From Staphylococcus condimenti (GTDB lineage: Bacteria; Bacillota; Bacilli; Staphylococcales; Staphylococcaceae): a DNA stretch of 64,000 nt. The stretch covers positions 2,542,001 to 2,606,000 of the forward strand of contig NZ_CP015114.1 of assembly GCF_001618885.1 (NCBI RefSeq). The letters run 5' to 3'. A program made the translations under genes and the position numbers. Below the pieces are notes generated by a model. That model saw only the letters and a program-made list of their open reading frames with translations. It was not told the origin of the DNA and ran no database searches. Below, one piece after another: positions 53,942 to 63,274 of the stretch; the first letter of the stretch is position 1, and every line of letters starts with the position of its first letter.

Positions 53942-54019
53942 ATGACAGGCAACATTGTAGACACAGTTAAAAGCTTTGTTAACTTGATTCTAGACACTGT
54001 AAAAAAATACGCTAAATAA
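53942..54019 (+). CDS. Delta-haemolysin-like peptide, first copy (25 aa)
   Basis: ATG 53942 to TAA 54019, GAGGAGG 7 nt upstream. The peptide begins MTGNIVDTVKSFVNLILDT and ends in a basic KKYAK tail, an amphipathic alpha helix of the phenol-soluble modulin / delta-toxin type. It is more divergent from S. aureus delta-haemolysin than the second copy. Read from RNAIII. Confidence 0.88.
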   Translation: MTGNIVDTVKSFVNLILDTVKKYAK

Positions 54020-54145
54020 TAATGCGTAACCAAATTATTTACTGCAAAGCAACACAGTTTTATGTATGCATTGTTGATATTCTTCGTAAAAAATAATGCA
54101 TTAAACTGACTGATCATCCATTATCACGTAAAGGAGGTATGTAAC

Positions 54146-54226
54146 ATGGCAGGCGATATCGTAGGTACAATCGGTGACTTCGTTAAATTAATCATCGAAA
54201 CTGTAAACAAATTTACTAAAAAATAA
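54146..54226 (+). CDS. hld: Delta-haemolysin (26 aa)
   Basis: ATG 54146 to TAA 54226 with AAAGGAGG upstream. Starts MAGDIVGTIGDFVKLIIET and ends NKFTKK, matching the S. aureus delta-haemolysin in length and C-terminus, but the single Trp15 is replaced by Leu. A membrane-active amphipathic helix, secreted without signal peptide by analogy. Second of two such genes on RNAIII. Confidence 0.94.
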   Translation: MAGDIVGTIGDFVKLIIETVNKFTKK

Positions 54227-54502
54227 TCCCTTTATTTTATTGTCCTTTGAGTATAAGCACTAAATTGTTTAATCCTTTTCAGGAGGAAATGTTTGTCCTT
54301 GCATTTCCTTCTGGTCCTAATTATTTGTATACCGGATAGAAAATTTGGTATACATAACAGAACTAAAAATTATCGTGAGCATCATTAAATTTATAAATTT
54401 ATCAAATATCGGTAAATTCACTAAAATTTTTCATAATTAATAACATCCCCAAAAATAGATAGAAAAATAACTGTAAACATTCCCTTAATAATAAGTTTAA
54501 TA

Positions 54503-54541
54503 GCCCGTGAGTTCCTCCCAAACTCACGGGCATTGTTTTGT
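54503..54541. terminator. RNAIII terminator
   Basis: Perfect stem GCCCGTGAGTT / AACTCACGGGC with loop CCTCCCA and T-rich tail. It also ends the convergent amidohydrolase gene on the minus strand (AAAACAATG tail gives T-rich minus side). Confidence 0.9.
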
Positions 54542-54545
54542 TTAA

Positions 54546-55346
54546 TTAGTTATCATATTGATATAAAGAAGGTTTGCGATTATCAAAAACCGGAATATTT
54601 TTTCGTTGTGTTTCAACTTCTGACAAATCAATATCTACAGTAATTACTTCTTCTTTTTCACCAGCTTCAGCAATAATTTCACCGTTTGGGTTGATTACCA
54701 TAGAATGACCTGCATATTCTGTACCATCTTCTTTTTCAAAACCACAGCTATTACATGCTACTACGAAAATATCGTTTTCAATAGCTCTGCTTTGCAGTAA
54801 TGTTCTCCAATGATTTAATCGTGCTTTCGGCCATTCAGCAACATAAAAGAGAATATTAGCACCATTGACAGCAGGATGTCTCGCAATTTCAGGGAATCTC
54901 AAGTCATAACAAATAATTTGAGAAGCTTTCACTTCAGGAGTTAATTGGAAAGCATAAGGAACCTTATCTCCTCCATTTAAGAAAAGATGCTCATCCAACA
55001 TTGGAACAAGATGAATTTTATCATACTGATAAAGAAGTTCTCCGTTTTTATCAACAGTAAATGCTGTATTATAAACTTGGTTATCTCTACTATTAGATAC
55101 TGAACCAGCTACTATCGCTACATGATATTTTCGACTCAGCTTCTGGATAAAAGGCAAGCTCACTTTTAAATCTTCATCTGCAAGGTTGTGTAATTCTTCC
55201 AACGCGTAACTGTTATTCCACATTTCGGGTATGACTGCGATTTCTGTATCTGAGTCTAGTTGGTTTGAAAACAATGATTCAATCTTATTTTGATTAGCTT
55301 TTGTATCAGCAGGTTGTAAATTGAATTGGAAAAGTTGGATTTTCAT
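54546..55346 (-). CDS. Carbon-nitrogen hydrolase (nitrilase superfamily)
   Basis: A 266-residue cytosolic omega-amidase/nitrilase-type hydrolase. The Glu-Lys-Cys triad is visible: Glu in AVIPEMWNNSY (about 42), Lys in QYDKIHLVPML (about 112) and Cys in IICYDLRFPEIA (about 147). ATG 55346 gives the length of the S. aureus homologue; the longer start at 55358 sits on the ribosome binding site. Neighbour of RNAIII in staphylococci. Substrate not clear from the sequence. Confidence 0.9.
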   Translation of the reverse strand: MKIQLFQFNLQPADTKANQNKIESLFSNQLDSDTEIAVIPEMWNNSYALEELHNLADEDLKVSLPFIQKLSRKYHVAIVAGSVSNSRDNQVYNTAFTVDKNGELLYQYDKIHLVPMLDEHLFLNGGDKVPYAFQLTPEVKASQIICYDLRFPEIARHPAVNGANILFYVAEWPKARLNHWRTLLQSRAIENDIFVVACNSCGFEKEDGTEYAGHSMVINPNGEIIAEAGEKEEVITVDIDLSEVETQRKNIPVFDNRKPSLYQYDN

Positions 55347-55401
55347 ATTTTGCGTCATCTCCCTTTCGTTTATTTCTACTTTACTAAATTACGCACTAAA
55401 A

Positions 55402-55415
55402 TTCCAATGTTGGAA
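55402..55415. promoter_or_regulatory. Inverted repeat upstream of divergent amidohydrolase and SdrH-like genes
   Basis: TTCCAA-TG-TTGGAA, perfect 6-bp arms with a 2-bp spacer, 56 bp before the amidohydrolase start and about 155 bp before the surface-protein start. Possible operator; no known regulator is assigned. Confidence 0.35.
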
Positions 55416-55569
55416 ATATTCTAATAATTTAAAGCTGATAACTTTAATATTACAAACTATTAATAATATTAATAGTTCATTTCAATCGATCTAACGTATA
55501 GAATTTATGAACATCTTCTTATATACTTAAATTGAATACTATATTTTAAGTTAGAAAGGGGGGACTGTT

Positions 55570-57423
55570 ATGGAAATTAATCGTATATTTAAAAATACGA
55601 CATATTCAGTAGTGGCTGCAGGATTTCTTTTTCCTTGTATTTCATTAAATGTTTCAGCTGCAGAATCAAAAAATGTAGAACAGAATAATCAAACGAGTGC
55701 GCAGCAAGTTGAAAATGCGGATCAAACTCAACAAACTACTAATCAAGATACAAATGATGTACAAAATCAAAACACTATTAATCAACCTCAAGTAGATGAG
55801 AGTCAGTCAGAAGAAAATACAAATAATAATGAAAGTAATCAGAATTCTGGAACGCAGAATAAAATAGACAATCCTACCAACGATAATACAACTTCAGATA
55901 ATAGCAATAAACCAACTAACAGAAACTCTGATAATCCAGAAAATCAAACAAGCGGTGAATCTAGTTCTACAAATAGCACGAGCCAAAATTCAACAAATAG
56001 TTCAGATAGTACAGATTCATCAAATAACTCAGATAACGGTACAGACAGCAATGATAATAGTTCCTCAAACCCAGACGCAAATGAGCAAAATAATTCTGGA
56101 ACTAATACTGGAGAGTCTAGTCCTAATAAAGAAGGCACTTCACAAAATACAGATAATCAAACTAATAGTTCTGGAGAACAAAATGATTCAGAAAGTAATA
56201 GTGACGCTCAAGAAAATTCAATTGACCAAAATTCAACGCCTAATAAAAACCCTGATAACAGTCAAGACAATAACGATACAAATAGTTCTGAATCCAATCC
56301 AAGCGATTCTCAAAATGACGGAGATAATACTAACCCTTCGGATAATAAAAATGACCAGAGCTCAGGAAATGCTATACCGCAAATAGGCAAAGATACCTCA
56401 AAAAGTGAAGATTCAAAAGAACAAAATACATCATCAGACAAAGACACTAACAAACATTCAACAAAACCAAATAATGGCAAAGATTCTAACAAAAATGATA
56501 CAAAAGAAGATTCAAATTCAAATAAAGGATCGCCTAATTCGCCTGGTGGCAGTCCTAAATCAGAAGATAGCACACAAAATAATCCAGGCCAGAAATCACA
56601 GTACCCTGGAAATACATCTCAGCAAAATATTAATAGAAATGATAATAAAGAACAAAATGATAACAACAATAAAGGGACTGAAACCCAATCAATTTATAAG
56701 AGGAATGCTCATTATGTTTCAAACACAAGCGGCATGAAATCAGGAAATGATAACAAGAGTGCTAATACAGCATCTTCTTGGAAAGGCAATATTTATAATG
56801 ATTTGACACAATCAAAATCTGGAGTTGAAACTTCTGAAGAGAAAACGAATAAGCCAAGTCAGTATCTTGTTCCTTTTACAACGATGAATCTAGCTGGAGA
56901 GCGTTTCGGACACCTTATTCAAGGTTCTTTTAAATATAATCCATTTGTTATTAATCAAATAAGTCTAATGAGTGAAGATGATACAGCTTCTGAACAAGAT
57001 GTGAATAAAGTTTTGGAACGTAGTAACTTTGCGAGCAATCGAGATTTAAATAATCTGCAAGAAAGTACAGGTTATTTTAAATACCAATACTTTAGCCCGC
57101 TATATGCACAACAATATTATGATAATTTAGATATACAAGTTTTAGGACTAATTACTGGTGATATCGGTTCAATGCCGGATTTAAAACAGACGAAAAAAAG
57201 TGCAGACTTTGAAGTAGGCTCCACAAATCATGCAAAAAATTATACAGAAAAAATAGATGAAAAAGATGAAAAATCTAAAAACACTGAAACAGAAAGCGAC
57301 GAAAACAACAAAAGTCACCCACGATTAATCGGTACACTGTTAGCTGCTTTTGGCGCAGCATTTATTTGGTTCATAGTTTTAATGGTAATGAAAAAAAGAA
57401 AAAAACAAGATGAAGAAGAATAA
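55570..57423 (+). CDS. sdrH: SdrH-like Ser/Asn/Asp-rich membrane-anchored surface protein
   Basis: A 617-residue secreted protein. Signal peptide 1-30 (ending VSAAES). Residues 35-370 are low complexity, mainly N, S, D, Q, T, E, without a fixed repeat unit. A folded-looking region follows (about 410-560: LVPFTTMNLAGERFGHLIQGSFKYNPF, SNRDLNNLQESTGYFKYQYF). C-terminal hydrophobic segment LIGTLLAAFGAAFIWFIVLMVM (about 585-606) with KKRKKQDEEE; no LPXTG motif, so anchored by the membrane helix. Position between the agr-linked amidohydrolase and mroQ matches S. aureus sdrH, which also lacks LPXTG; the symbol rests mainly on synteny. Confidence 0.75.
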   Translation: MEINRIFKNTTYSVVAAGFLFPCISLNVSAAESKNVEQNNQTSAQQVENADQTQQTTNQDTNDVQNQNTINQPQVDESQSEENTNNNESNQNSGTQNKIDNPTNDNTTSDNSNKPTNRNSDNPENQTSGESSSTNSTSQNSTNSSDSTDSSNNSDNGTDSNDNSSSNPDANEQNNSGTNTGESSPNKEGTSQNTDNQTNSSGEQNDSESNSDAQENSIDQNSTPNKNPDNSQDNNDTNSSESNPSDSQNDGDNTNPSDNKNDQSSGNAIPQIGKDTSKSEDSKEQNTSSDKDTNKHSTKPNNGKDSNKNDTKEDSNSNKGSPNSPGGSPKSEDSTQNNPGQKSQYPGNTSQQNINRNDNKEQNDNNNKGTETQSIYKRNAHYVSNTSGMKSGNDNKSANTASSWKGNIYNDLTQSKSGVETSEEKTNKPSQYLVPFTTMNLAGERFGHLIQGSFKYNPFVINQISLMSEDDTASEQDVNKVLERSNFASNRDLNNLQESTGYFKYQYFSPLYAQQYYDNLDIQVLGLITGDIGSMPDLKQTKKSADFEVGSTNHAKNYTEKIDEKDEKSKNTETESDENNKSHPRLIGTLLAAFGAAFIWFIVLMVMKKRKKQDEEE

Positions 57424-57429
57424 TTTTGC

Positions 57430-57456
57430 AGATATCGTCAGAGTTTTAACTTTGAC
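57430..57456 (+). terminator. Terminator after the SdrH-like gene
   Basis: Stem ATATCGTCAGAGTT / AACTTTGACGATAT followed by TTTTTATAT. Confidence 0.85.
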
Positions 57457-57473
57457 GATATTTTTATATAAAA

Positions 57474-57507
57474 ACACCTGACATACGTTTGAATTGAATG
57501 TCAGGTG
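57474..57507 (-). terminator. Terminator after mroQ
   Basis: On the minus strand CACCTGACAT / ATGTCAGGTG, followed by TTTTTATATAA. Serves the convergent mroQ gene. Confidence 0.8.
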
Positions 57508-57514
57508 ATATGTG

Positions 57515-58261
57515 TTACATAAGAAAGAAATGTATGATTGTTTGCATAGATTCTTGCATATCTTTGATTTTATCAGCAAATAGAAGTTGTATGATAACGA
57601 CATAGCTGTTCATCAGGATATGAATACATATTGGTACTGCTATGCGTTTTGTATAGACATAAAATCCAGATAATATAAAGCCCATTCCGAAATAGATGAT
57701 AATAAAGGAAGGATCATTATGCGCAGTAGCAAATAGGGCTGAACTGACTGTTGCTGCAATTATGAAACGAATTGTTTTGTTTCCTCTTAATTTTTCATAT
57801 ATATTACCAAATATCACTTTACGGAATACGAATTCTTCTAAAAGAGGACCAGCAATTGTCACTAAGATAATGAAAATCGGTGCATCTTGAATCATTCTCA
57901 TAATCCCTGTTGTGTTAGGGCTTGGTTGATCTACTTTGAAGACGAATTGATTAATCAAAGATGCTACGACCTGATAGATTAATACAATTATCAATCCTAC
58001 AATAGCCCAAGGTATAATATAACGTCTTTTGATTTTATCTGGTGCTTGGTCTAAGTAGGTTGGGTTTTTAACACGGGCATTCATCCATAACACAAGGACT
58101 GCAGCCACAATCATTAATCCAACTTGTGCATAAGATGTTGCAAGCATTAATGATTTGCCTTGTAGTCCATCGTATACGCCTGCGCTATATAGACCTTGTA
58201 CGCCAAAAAGTGCGCAAGCATAAACGATTAAAGTAAGTATTGAAAACCATAAACGTGACAT
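57515..58261 (-). CDS. mroQ: CAAX-family membrane protease MroQ
   Basis: A 248-residue polytopic membrane protein of the CPBP/ABI family. Conserved motifs: EEFVFRKVIFG (Glu-Glu...Arg, about 145), ATAHNDPSFIIIYFGMGFI (His, about 190) and HILMNSYV at the C-terminus. Eight hydrophobic helices. Start ATG 58261 (GGAGG 10 nt upstream); TTG 58270 is weaker. In S. aureus MroQ promotes agr signalling and AgrD peptide export; the same location between groESL and sdrH supports the assignment. Confidence 0.88.
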   Translation of the reverse strand: MSRLWFSILTLIVYACALFGVQGLYSAGVYDGLQGKSLMLATSYAQVGLMIVAAVLVLWMNARVKNPTYLDQAPDKIKRRYIIPWAIVGLIIVLIYQVVASLINQFVFKVDQPSPNTTGIMRMIQDAPIFIILVTIAGPLLEEFVFRKVIFGNIYEKLRGNKTIRFIIAATVSSALFATAHNDPSFIIIYFGMGFILSGFYVYTKRIAVPICIHILMNSYVVIIQLLFADKIKDMQESMQTIIHFFLM

Positions 58262-58347
58262 ATGTTTCAATCCTCCATTTTTAATAATTATCTCTATTCT
58301 ATACTAAAAACGAGTCTTACGAAAATATAATTCTTAATGCTTGATGT

Positions 58348-58364
58348 ATTGACCAATTTTGATT
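58348..58364. promoter_or_regulatory. Candidate CtsR operator before groES
   Basis: ATTGACC-AAT-TTTGATT, close to the reverse of the CtsR heptad repeat (TTTGACY-N3-TTTGACY) with mismatches at the edge of each heptad. Overlaps the likely promoter region (TTGATG 58341, TAATAT 58364). Dual HrcA-CtsR control of groESL is known in staphylococci; the site is a candidate only. Confidence 0.5.
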
Positions 58365-58379
58365 AATATAGAATGTGAA

Positions 58380-58406
58380 TTAGCACTCGAGAATTAAGAG
58401 TGCTAA
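58380..58406. promoter_or_regulatory. CIRCE element (HrcA operator)
   Basis: TTAGCACTC (58380-58388), 9-bp spacer, GAGTGCTAA (58398-58406): a perfect CIRCE inverted repeat, 74 bp before groES. Confidence 0.97.
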
Positions 58407-58479
58407 TACTGCCTTGTTATTTAAAAATAAAATGATGAATTTGAAATTAATAAGCAACTTATCAGAGGAGGAAATATCC

Positions 58480-58764
58480 ATGCTAAAACCATTAGGAAAT
58501 CGCGTGATTATTGAAAGAGTCGAAAGTGAACAAACAACTAAGAGTGGTATTGTGTTAACTGAAAAGGCTAAAGAAAAGTCTAATGAAGGAAAAGTTATCG
58601 CAGTAGGGCCAGGTAGATTACTAGATAATGGTGAGCGTGTGACTCCAGAAGTTAAAGAAGGAGACACTGTTGTTTTTGAACAATATGCTGGCAGTGAAGT
58701 GCAAGTAGGAGAAGATAAATATCTTGTAATCAGCGAAGAAGAAGTTCTTGCGATTGTGCAATAA
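58480..58764 (+). CDS. groES: Co-chaperonin GroES
   Basis: 10-kDa co-chaperonin that caps GroEL, 94 residues. Start ATG 58480 with GAGGAGG upstream (MLKPLGNRVIIE); a longer frame from 58414 precedes the ribosome binding site. Mobile loop around SEQTTKSGIVL (about 20-30) and C-terminal YLVISEEEVLAIV. Controlled by CIRCE and perhaps CtsR. groEL follows after 41 bp. Confidence 0.97.
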   Translation: MLKPLGNRVIIERVESEQTTKSGIVLTEKAKEKSNEGKVIAVGPGRLLDNGERVTPEVKEGDTVVFEQYAGSEVQVGEDKYLVISEEEVLAIVQ

Positions 58765-58781
58765 TAAATCAAAACTAATAA

Positions 58782-60428
<1,647 letters not shown>

Positions 60429-60458
60429 TAGTGAATTAGTTAGTTAAATCAGTTTTTT

Positions 60459-60506
60459 AAGACGTTTCCTTGAGATTAATAAATCTCTAGGAAACGTCTT
60501 TTTTTG
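60459..60506 (+). terminator. Terminator after groEL
   Basis: Stem AAGACGTTTCCTTGAGATT / AATCTCTAGGAAACGTCTT with TTTTTTG tail. Confidence 0.92.
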
Positions 60507-60588
60507 TCTAATTTCATATTATTACCATTATTGAACCTATAAAGTAAGGTATAATTTTAGAAAAATAAATATAAAGGGGATAGAAAGT

Positions 60589-60873
60589 TTGGAATTACTC
60601 GCAGCTATTTTAACAATATGTTGTACTTTTTATATTTTTAAAAATGTGTTTGTAATATTAATTAAGTATATTGGGAGATTTGTTTTTTTAATTGGTATTT
60701 CAAGATCAGAGGATGGAAATCAATTTATAACATTAATAAGTACACTATTTTTTTCGCTTGTACTAGTGATTTTCATGTTGTTTTTTAGTTACAAGATATT
60801 CAAAGAACTCTGCTTACTACCAATAATAGCAATTAGTTTGTATTTTAGGTTCGGAACTGATGCTGGTAAATAA
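60589..60873 (+). CDS. Small hydrophobic membrane protein of unknown function, 94 aa
   Basis: Start TTG 60589 with AAGGGG upstream. Two to three membrane helices (about residues 4-40 and 47-85) with basic flanks. No recognised motif or paralogue in the window. Located between groEL and an unrelated enzyme; a terminator-like hairpin is seen about 200 bp downstream. Because there is no known family, the frame is only moderately trusted. Confidence 0.45.
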   Translation: MELLAAILTICCTFYIFKNVFVILIKYIGRFVFLIGISRSEDGNQFITLISTLFFSLVLVIFMLFFSYKIFKELCLLPIIAISLYFRFGTDAGK

Positions 60874-61069
60874 AAATACTGAAATATCTTTGCTTAAAAA
60901 TTTGTGGTTATTAATGGATTTCGGAAACTATGATATATATACAATTCAGAATCACTACTGTATGTTACAATAATCTCTCTTTACTTAGATTATAACAAGA
61001 CAAGTACAGTCATTTCCGTTAATAAAGGTATAAGAAGCTTAGTACAAACAAAACTTATATATACTGAAT
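60874..61069. other. Intergenic region with no recognised feature
   Basis: About 200 bp AT-rich sequence after the small membrane protein. I see no gene, no clear promoter and no repeat in it. Confidence 0.6.
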
Positions 61070-61098
61070 AAACCACCTGTTTACACAAGTGGTTTTTA
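61070..61098. terminator. Terminator between the small membrane protein and the aldolase-like gene
   Basis: Stem AACCAC / GTGGTT with loop CTGTTTACACAA and T-run TTTTT on the plus strand, A-run before it for the minus strand. Confidence 0.7.
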
Positions 61099-61134
61099 TT
61101 GATTCAAAGGATGATAATTTATTAAGGAAATGAT

Positions 61135-62160
61135 TCAAATCTGTTCTATTAAAAAATCCACATCTTTTTCACGTGTTGCCCAACTAGTAGCGAATCGAAC
61201 AATTTTATGATTATCATCATATTTTTCCCAACATGTAAATTTTACTTTCTTTCCAAGCTCTTCGATTTTTTTATTATTAACTAAGAAAAATTGTTGGTTT
61301 GTTGGAGAATCAATATAGAGTTGGTATCCCTTACTTACAAAAGCTTTTTTTATTTTCATTGCCATTTCTACAGCATGCATACTGATGTTTAAATATAAAT
61401 CATCTGAAAATAATGCGGAAAATTGAACGCCTACTAGTCTGCTTTTAGCTAATAACGCTCCGTGTTGTTTGATGATAGAGACAAAACGGCTAGGGTTATA
61501 ATCTTCTGTAAATACAATAGCTTCTCCACATAACGCACCGATTTTTGTGCCACCTATGTAAAATATATCTGCTAATTTAGCAATATCTTTAATATTTAAA
61601 TCAGCTTCTGCACTTACCAATCCATAACCTAAACGAGCACCATCTATATAAAGAGGAATGCTGAAGGCTTTACATATGTTTGATAGCTCCTCAAGTTCTG
61701 ATTTTGTATATAGGGTCCCATATTCCGTTGGATAAGTAATATAAACCATTCCTGGTGTGACCATATGTGTATAGTTAGAGTCTTCATACAAGTCGTTAAT
61801 ATATTTTTTTACTTGAGCTGCTGTGATTTTCCCGTTTTCAGATGGGAGCGTAATTACTTTGTGGCCTGAAAACTCAATTGCACCTGCTTCATGCACGTTA
61901 ATGTGACTGGTGTCAGCTCCGATTACACCTTCATACTTTTTAAGGACAGCATCGATAACTACTTGATTTGTTTGAGTGCCTCCACCTAAAAAATAGACAG
62001 ATGCATTTGGTTGATCTATTGCCTGTTTTATTTTTTCGATTGCTTCTTTAGTGAATTCATCATTACCATAACCTGGTTCTTGTATATAATTAGTTTCAAC
62101 AATTTTTTCTAAAACCTTTTCATGAGCGCCTTCTAGGTAGTCGTTTTCAAATGATATCAT
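61135..62160 (-). CDS. Low-specificity threonine aldolase-like PLP enzyme
   Basis: A 341-residue PLP-dependent enzyme of the beta-eliminating lyase / threonine aldolase fold; expected to split threonine into glycine and acetaldehyde. PLP lysine in YIGGTKIGALCGEA (about 205); other family motifs YFLGGGTQTNQVVI (about 55), HEAGAIEFSGHK (about 90), PTEYGTLYTKSEL (about 145) and YIDGARLGYGL (about 175). Start ATG 62160 with GGAGG 8 nt upstream. It runs away from a CodY-box-bearing intergenic region. Confidence 0.85.
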   Translation of the reverse strand: MISFENDYLEGAHEKVLEKIVETNYIQEPGYGNDEFTKEAIEKIKQAIDQPNASVYFLGGGTQTNQVVIDAVLKKYEGVIGADTSHINVHEAGAIEFSGHKVITLPSENGKITAAQVKKYINDLYEDSNYTHMVTPGMVYITYPTEYGTLYTKSELEELSNICKAFSIPLYIDGARLGYGLVSAEADLNIKDIAKLADIFYIGGTKIGALCGEAIVFTEDYNPSRFVSIIKQHGALLAKSRLVGVQFSALFSDDLYLNISMHAVEMAMKIKKAFVSKGYQLYIDSPTNQQFFLVNNKKIEELGKKVKFTCWEKYDDNHKIVRFATSWATREKDVDFLIEQI

Positions 62161-62246
62161 TTTCTTGTCCTCCATTTTTAGAGAATTAGTTTTTAATGAT
62201 ATATATTTTAACAGAAAAAGAGGGGAGATTACTCGTAATTTTTGTC

Positions 62247-62261
62247 AATATTCAGAAAATT
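62247..62261. promoter_or_regulatory. CodY box between the aldolase-like and lipoprotein genes
   Basis: AATATTCAGAAAATT, 14 of 15 matches to AATTTTCWGAAAATT. 87 bp from the aldolase-like start and 131 bp from the lipoprotein start; either could be the target. Confidence 0.8.
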
Positions 62262-62391
62262 ATTTACATCAAGTTTTTTTGAATAAAGCAGAATGATTGA
62301 ACCCCGGAAAATTGCGCTATATTAAATGTTGTAAACATGATAGTATATTAAACATAGTGTTTTAATAAGAAAAATAAAGGGAGATTGCAAC

Positions 62392-63213
62392 ATGAGAAAA
62401 CTTTTAGTATTATTATCAATTATTTTGGCTATTGTTCTTGTAGGATGTGGAAAACAAGAGACAGAAAAGCCAAAGCAAAAGAAATTCACGATTGCATTTG
62501 GGGTAGGTACATATGAAGAACAATTTAGAAAAGGTATTTTACCGATACTGAAAAAAGAAGGTTATGATGTAAAGATTAAAACTTTTTCACAAAATGATCA
62601 AATTGATCCGGCTATGATTAAAGGAGATGTAGATGCTTCAGTTTTCCAAAGTAGAGCTTATATGGAAAGCATCAATGATAAAATGAATGGTCATATGATT
62701 GTTAATAACGATGTACCAACTGCACCTCAATCATTATGGTCTGAGAAGCATAAATCTTTAAAAGATATTAAAAATGGACAAACTATCGCTGTTCCTAATG
62801 ACCCAGTTAACCAAGAACGTGCTTTCCGAATTTTTGAGAAAGAGGGTTGGGTTAAAATTGATAAAAACGCTGGTACTGTTAATTTCAATCAAAATAGTGT
62901 GAAACCAGGTAAGTATGATTTGAAATTCAAAGAACTGCATCCGGCACAGATATTACGTTCTTTAGATGATGTTGATTATGGAGTTGTAAATGGAAATTAT
63001 ATCGCTGATTCAAATCGTGTTATTGCAGATGGATTGCTTGTTGAAAAAACACCACAGCAACATAAAGTAGTTTTAACAATTAATGAAAATAATAAAGATA
63101 CTGACTGGGCAAAAGCATTAAAAAGTGCGTATTATTCAAAAGAATTCCAAAATTGGTATGAAAAACAAGATAAATATAAAGGGTTCATTGTTCCGAAAGA
63201 GTGGAAAAAATAA
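62392..63213 (+). CDS. NlpA/MetQ-family substrate-binding lipoprotein
   Basis: A 273-residue lipoprotein with a signal ending in the lipobox LVGC (Cys at about 19) after MRKLLVLLSIILAIV. Mature protein shows the NlpA/MetQ fold: FTIAFGVGTYEEQFRKGILPILKKEGYDVKIKTF, DPAMIKGDVDASVFQSRAYMES (about 80-100), VPNDPVNQERAFRI. Members bind methionine or related amino acids for an ABC importer. No ABC permease or ATPase is next to it, so it is an orphan binding protein. Start ATG follows GGGAG. No SAM riboswitch seen; a CodY box lies upstream. Confidence 0.85.
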   Translation: MRKLLVLLSIILAIVLVGCGKQETEKPKQKKFTIAFGVGTYEEQFRKGILPILKKEGYDVKIKTFSQNDQIDPAMIKGDVDASVFQSRAYMESINDKMNGHMIVNNDVPTAPQSLWSEKHKSLKDIKNGQTIAVPNDPVNQERAFRIFEKEGWVKIDKNAGTVNFNQNSVKPGKYDLKFKELHPAQILRSLDDVDYGVVNGNYIADSNRVIADGLLVEKTPQQHKVVLTINENNKDTDWAKALKSAYYSKEFQNWYEKQDKYKGFIVPKEWKK

Positions 63214-63217
63214 CCGA

Positions 63218-63269
63218 AAAAGCAACTCGATTCTCATGGTCTAATTCACATGAAAATCGAGTTGCTTTT
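63218..63269. terminator. Bidirectional terminator after the lipoprotein gene
   Basis: Stem AAAAGCAACTCGATTCTCATG / CATGAAAATCGAGTTGCTTTT between convergent genes, with T-run on the plus side and A-run on the other. Confidence 0.9.
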
Positions 63270-63274
63270 ATAAT

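Larger units (their letters stand above)
53845..54540 (+). ncRNA. rnaIII: RNAIII, agr effector RNA
   Basis: Begins near 53845 and shares the 5' hairpin ATCACAGAGATGTGAT (53850-53865) with S. aureus RNAIII. Two small peptide genes lie inside (53942-54019 and 54146-54226). Further hairpins include CAGGAGGAAATG / CATTTCCTTCTG (about 54281-54313, G-U pairs) and the terminal stem 54503-54531. C-rich loops such as CCTCCCA can pair with Shine-Dalgarno sequences of target mRNAs. About 695 nt, longer than the 514 nt of S. aureus. Expression from P3 under AgrA. Confidence 0.9.

Noticed and set aside
57300..57423. LPXTG sorting signal in the SdrH-like protein
   Set aside because: The sequence before the last helix reads SHPRLIGTLL; no LPXTG or close variant is present.
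60907..60973. A 19-codon frame in the gap after the small membrane protein
   Set aside because: No Shine-Dalgarno and no recognisable composition; treated as chance.
62170..62391. SAM (S-box) riboswitch before the MetQ-like lipoprotein gene
   Set aside because: No S-box core and no leader terminator are seen; the visible signal is a CodY box.
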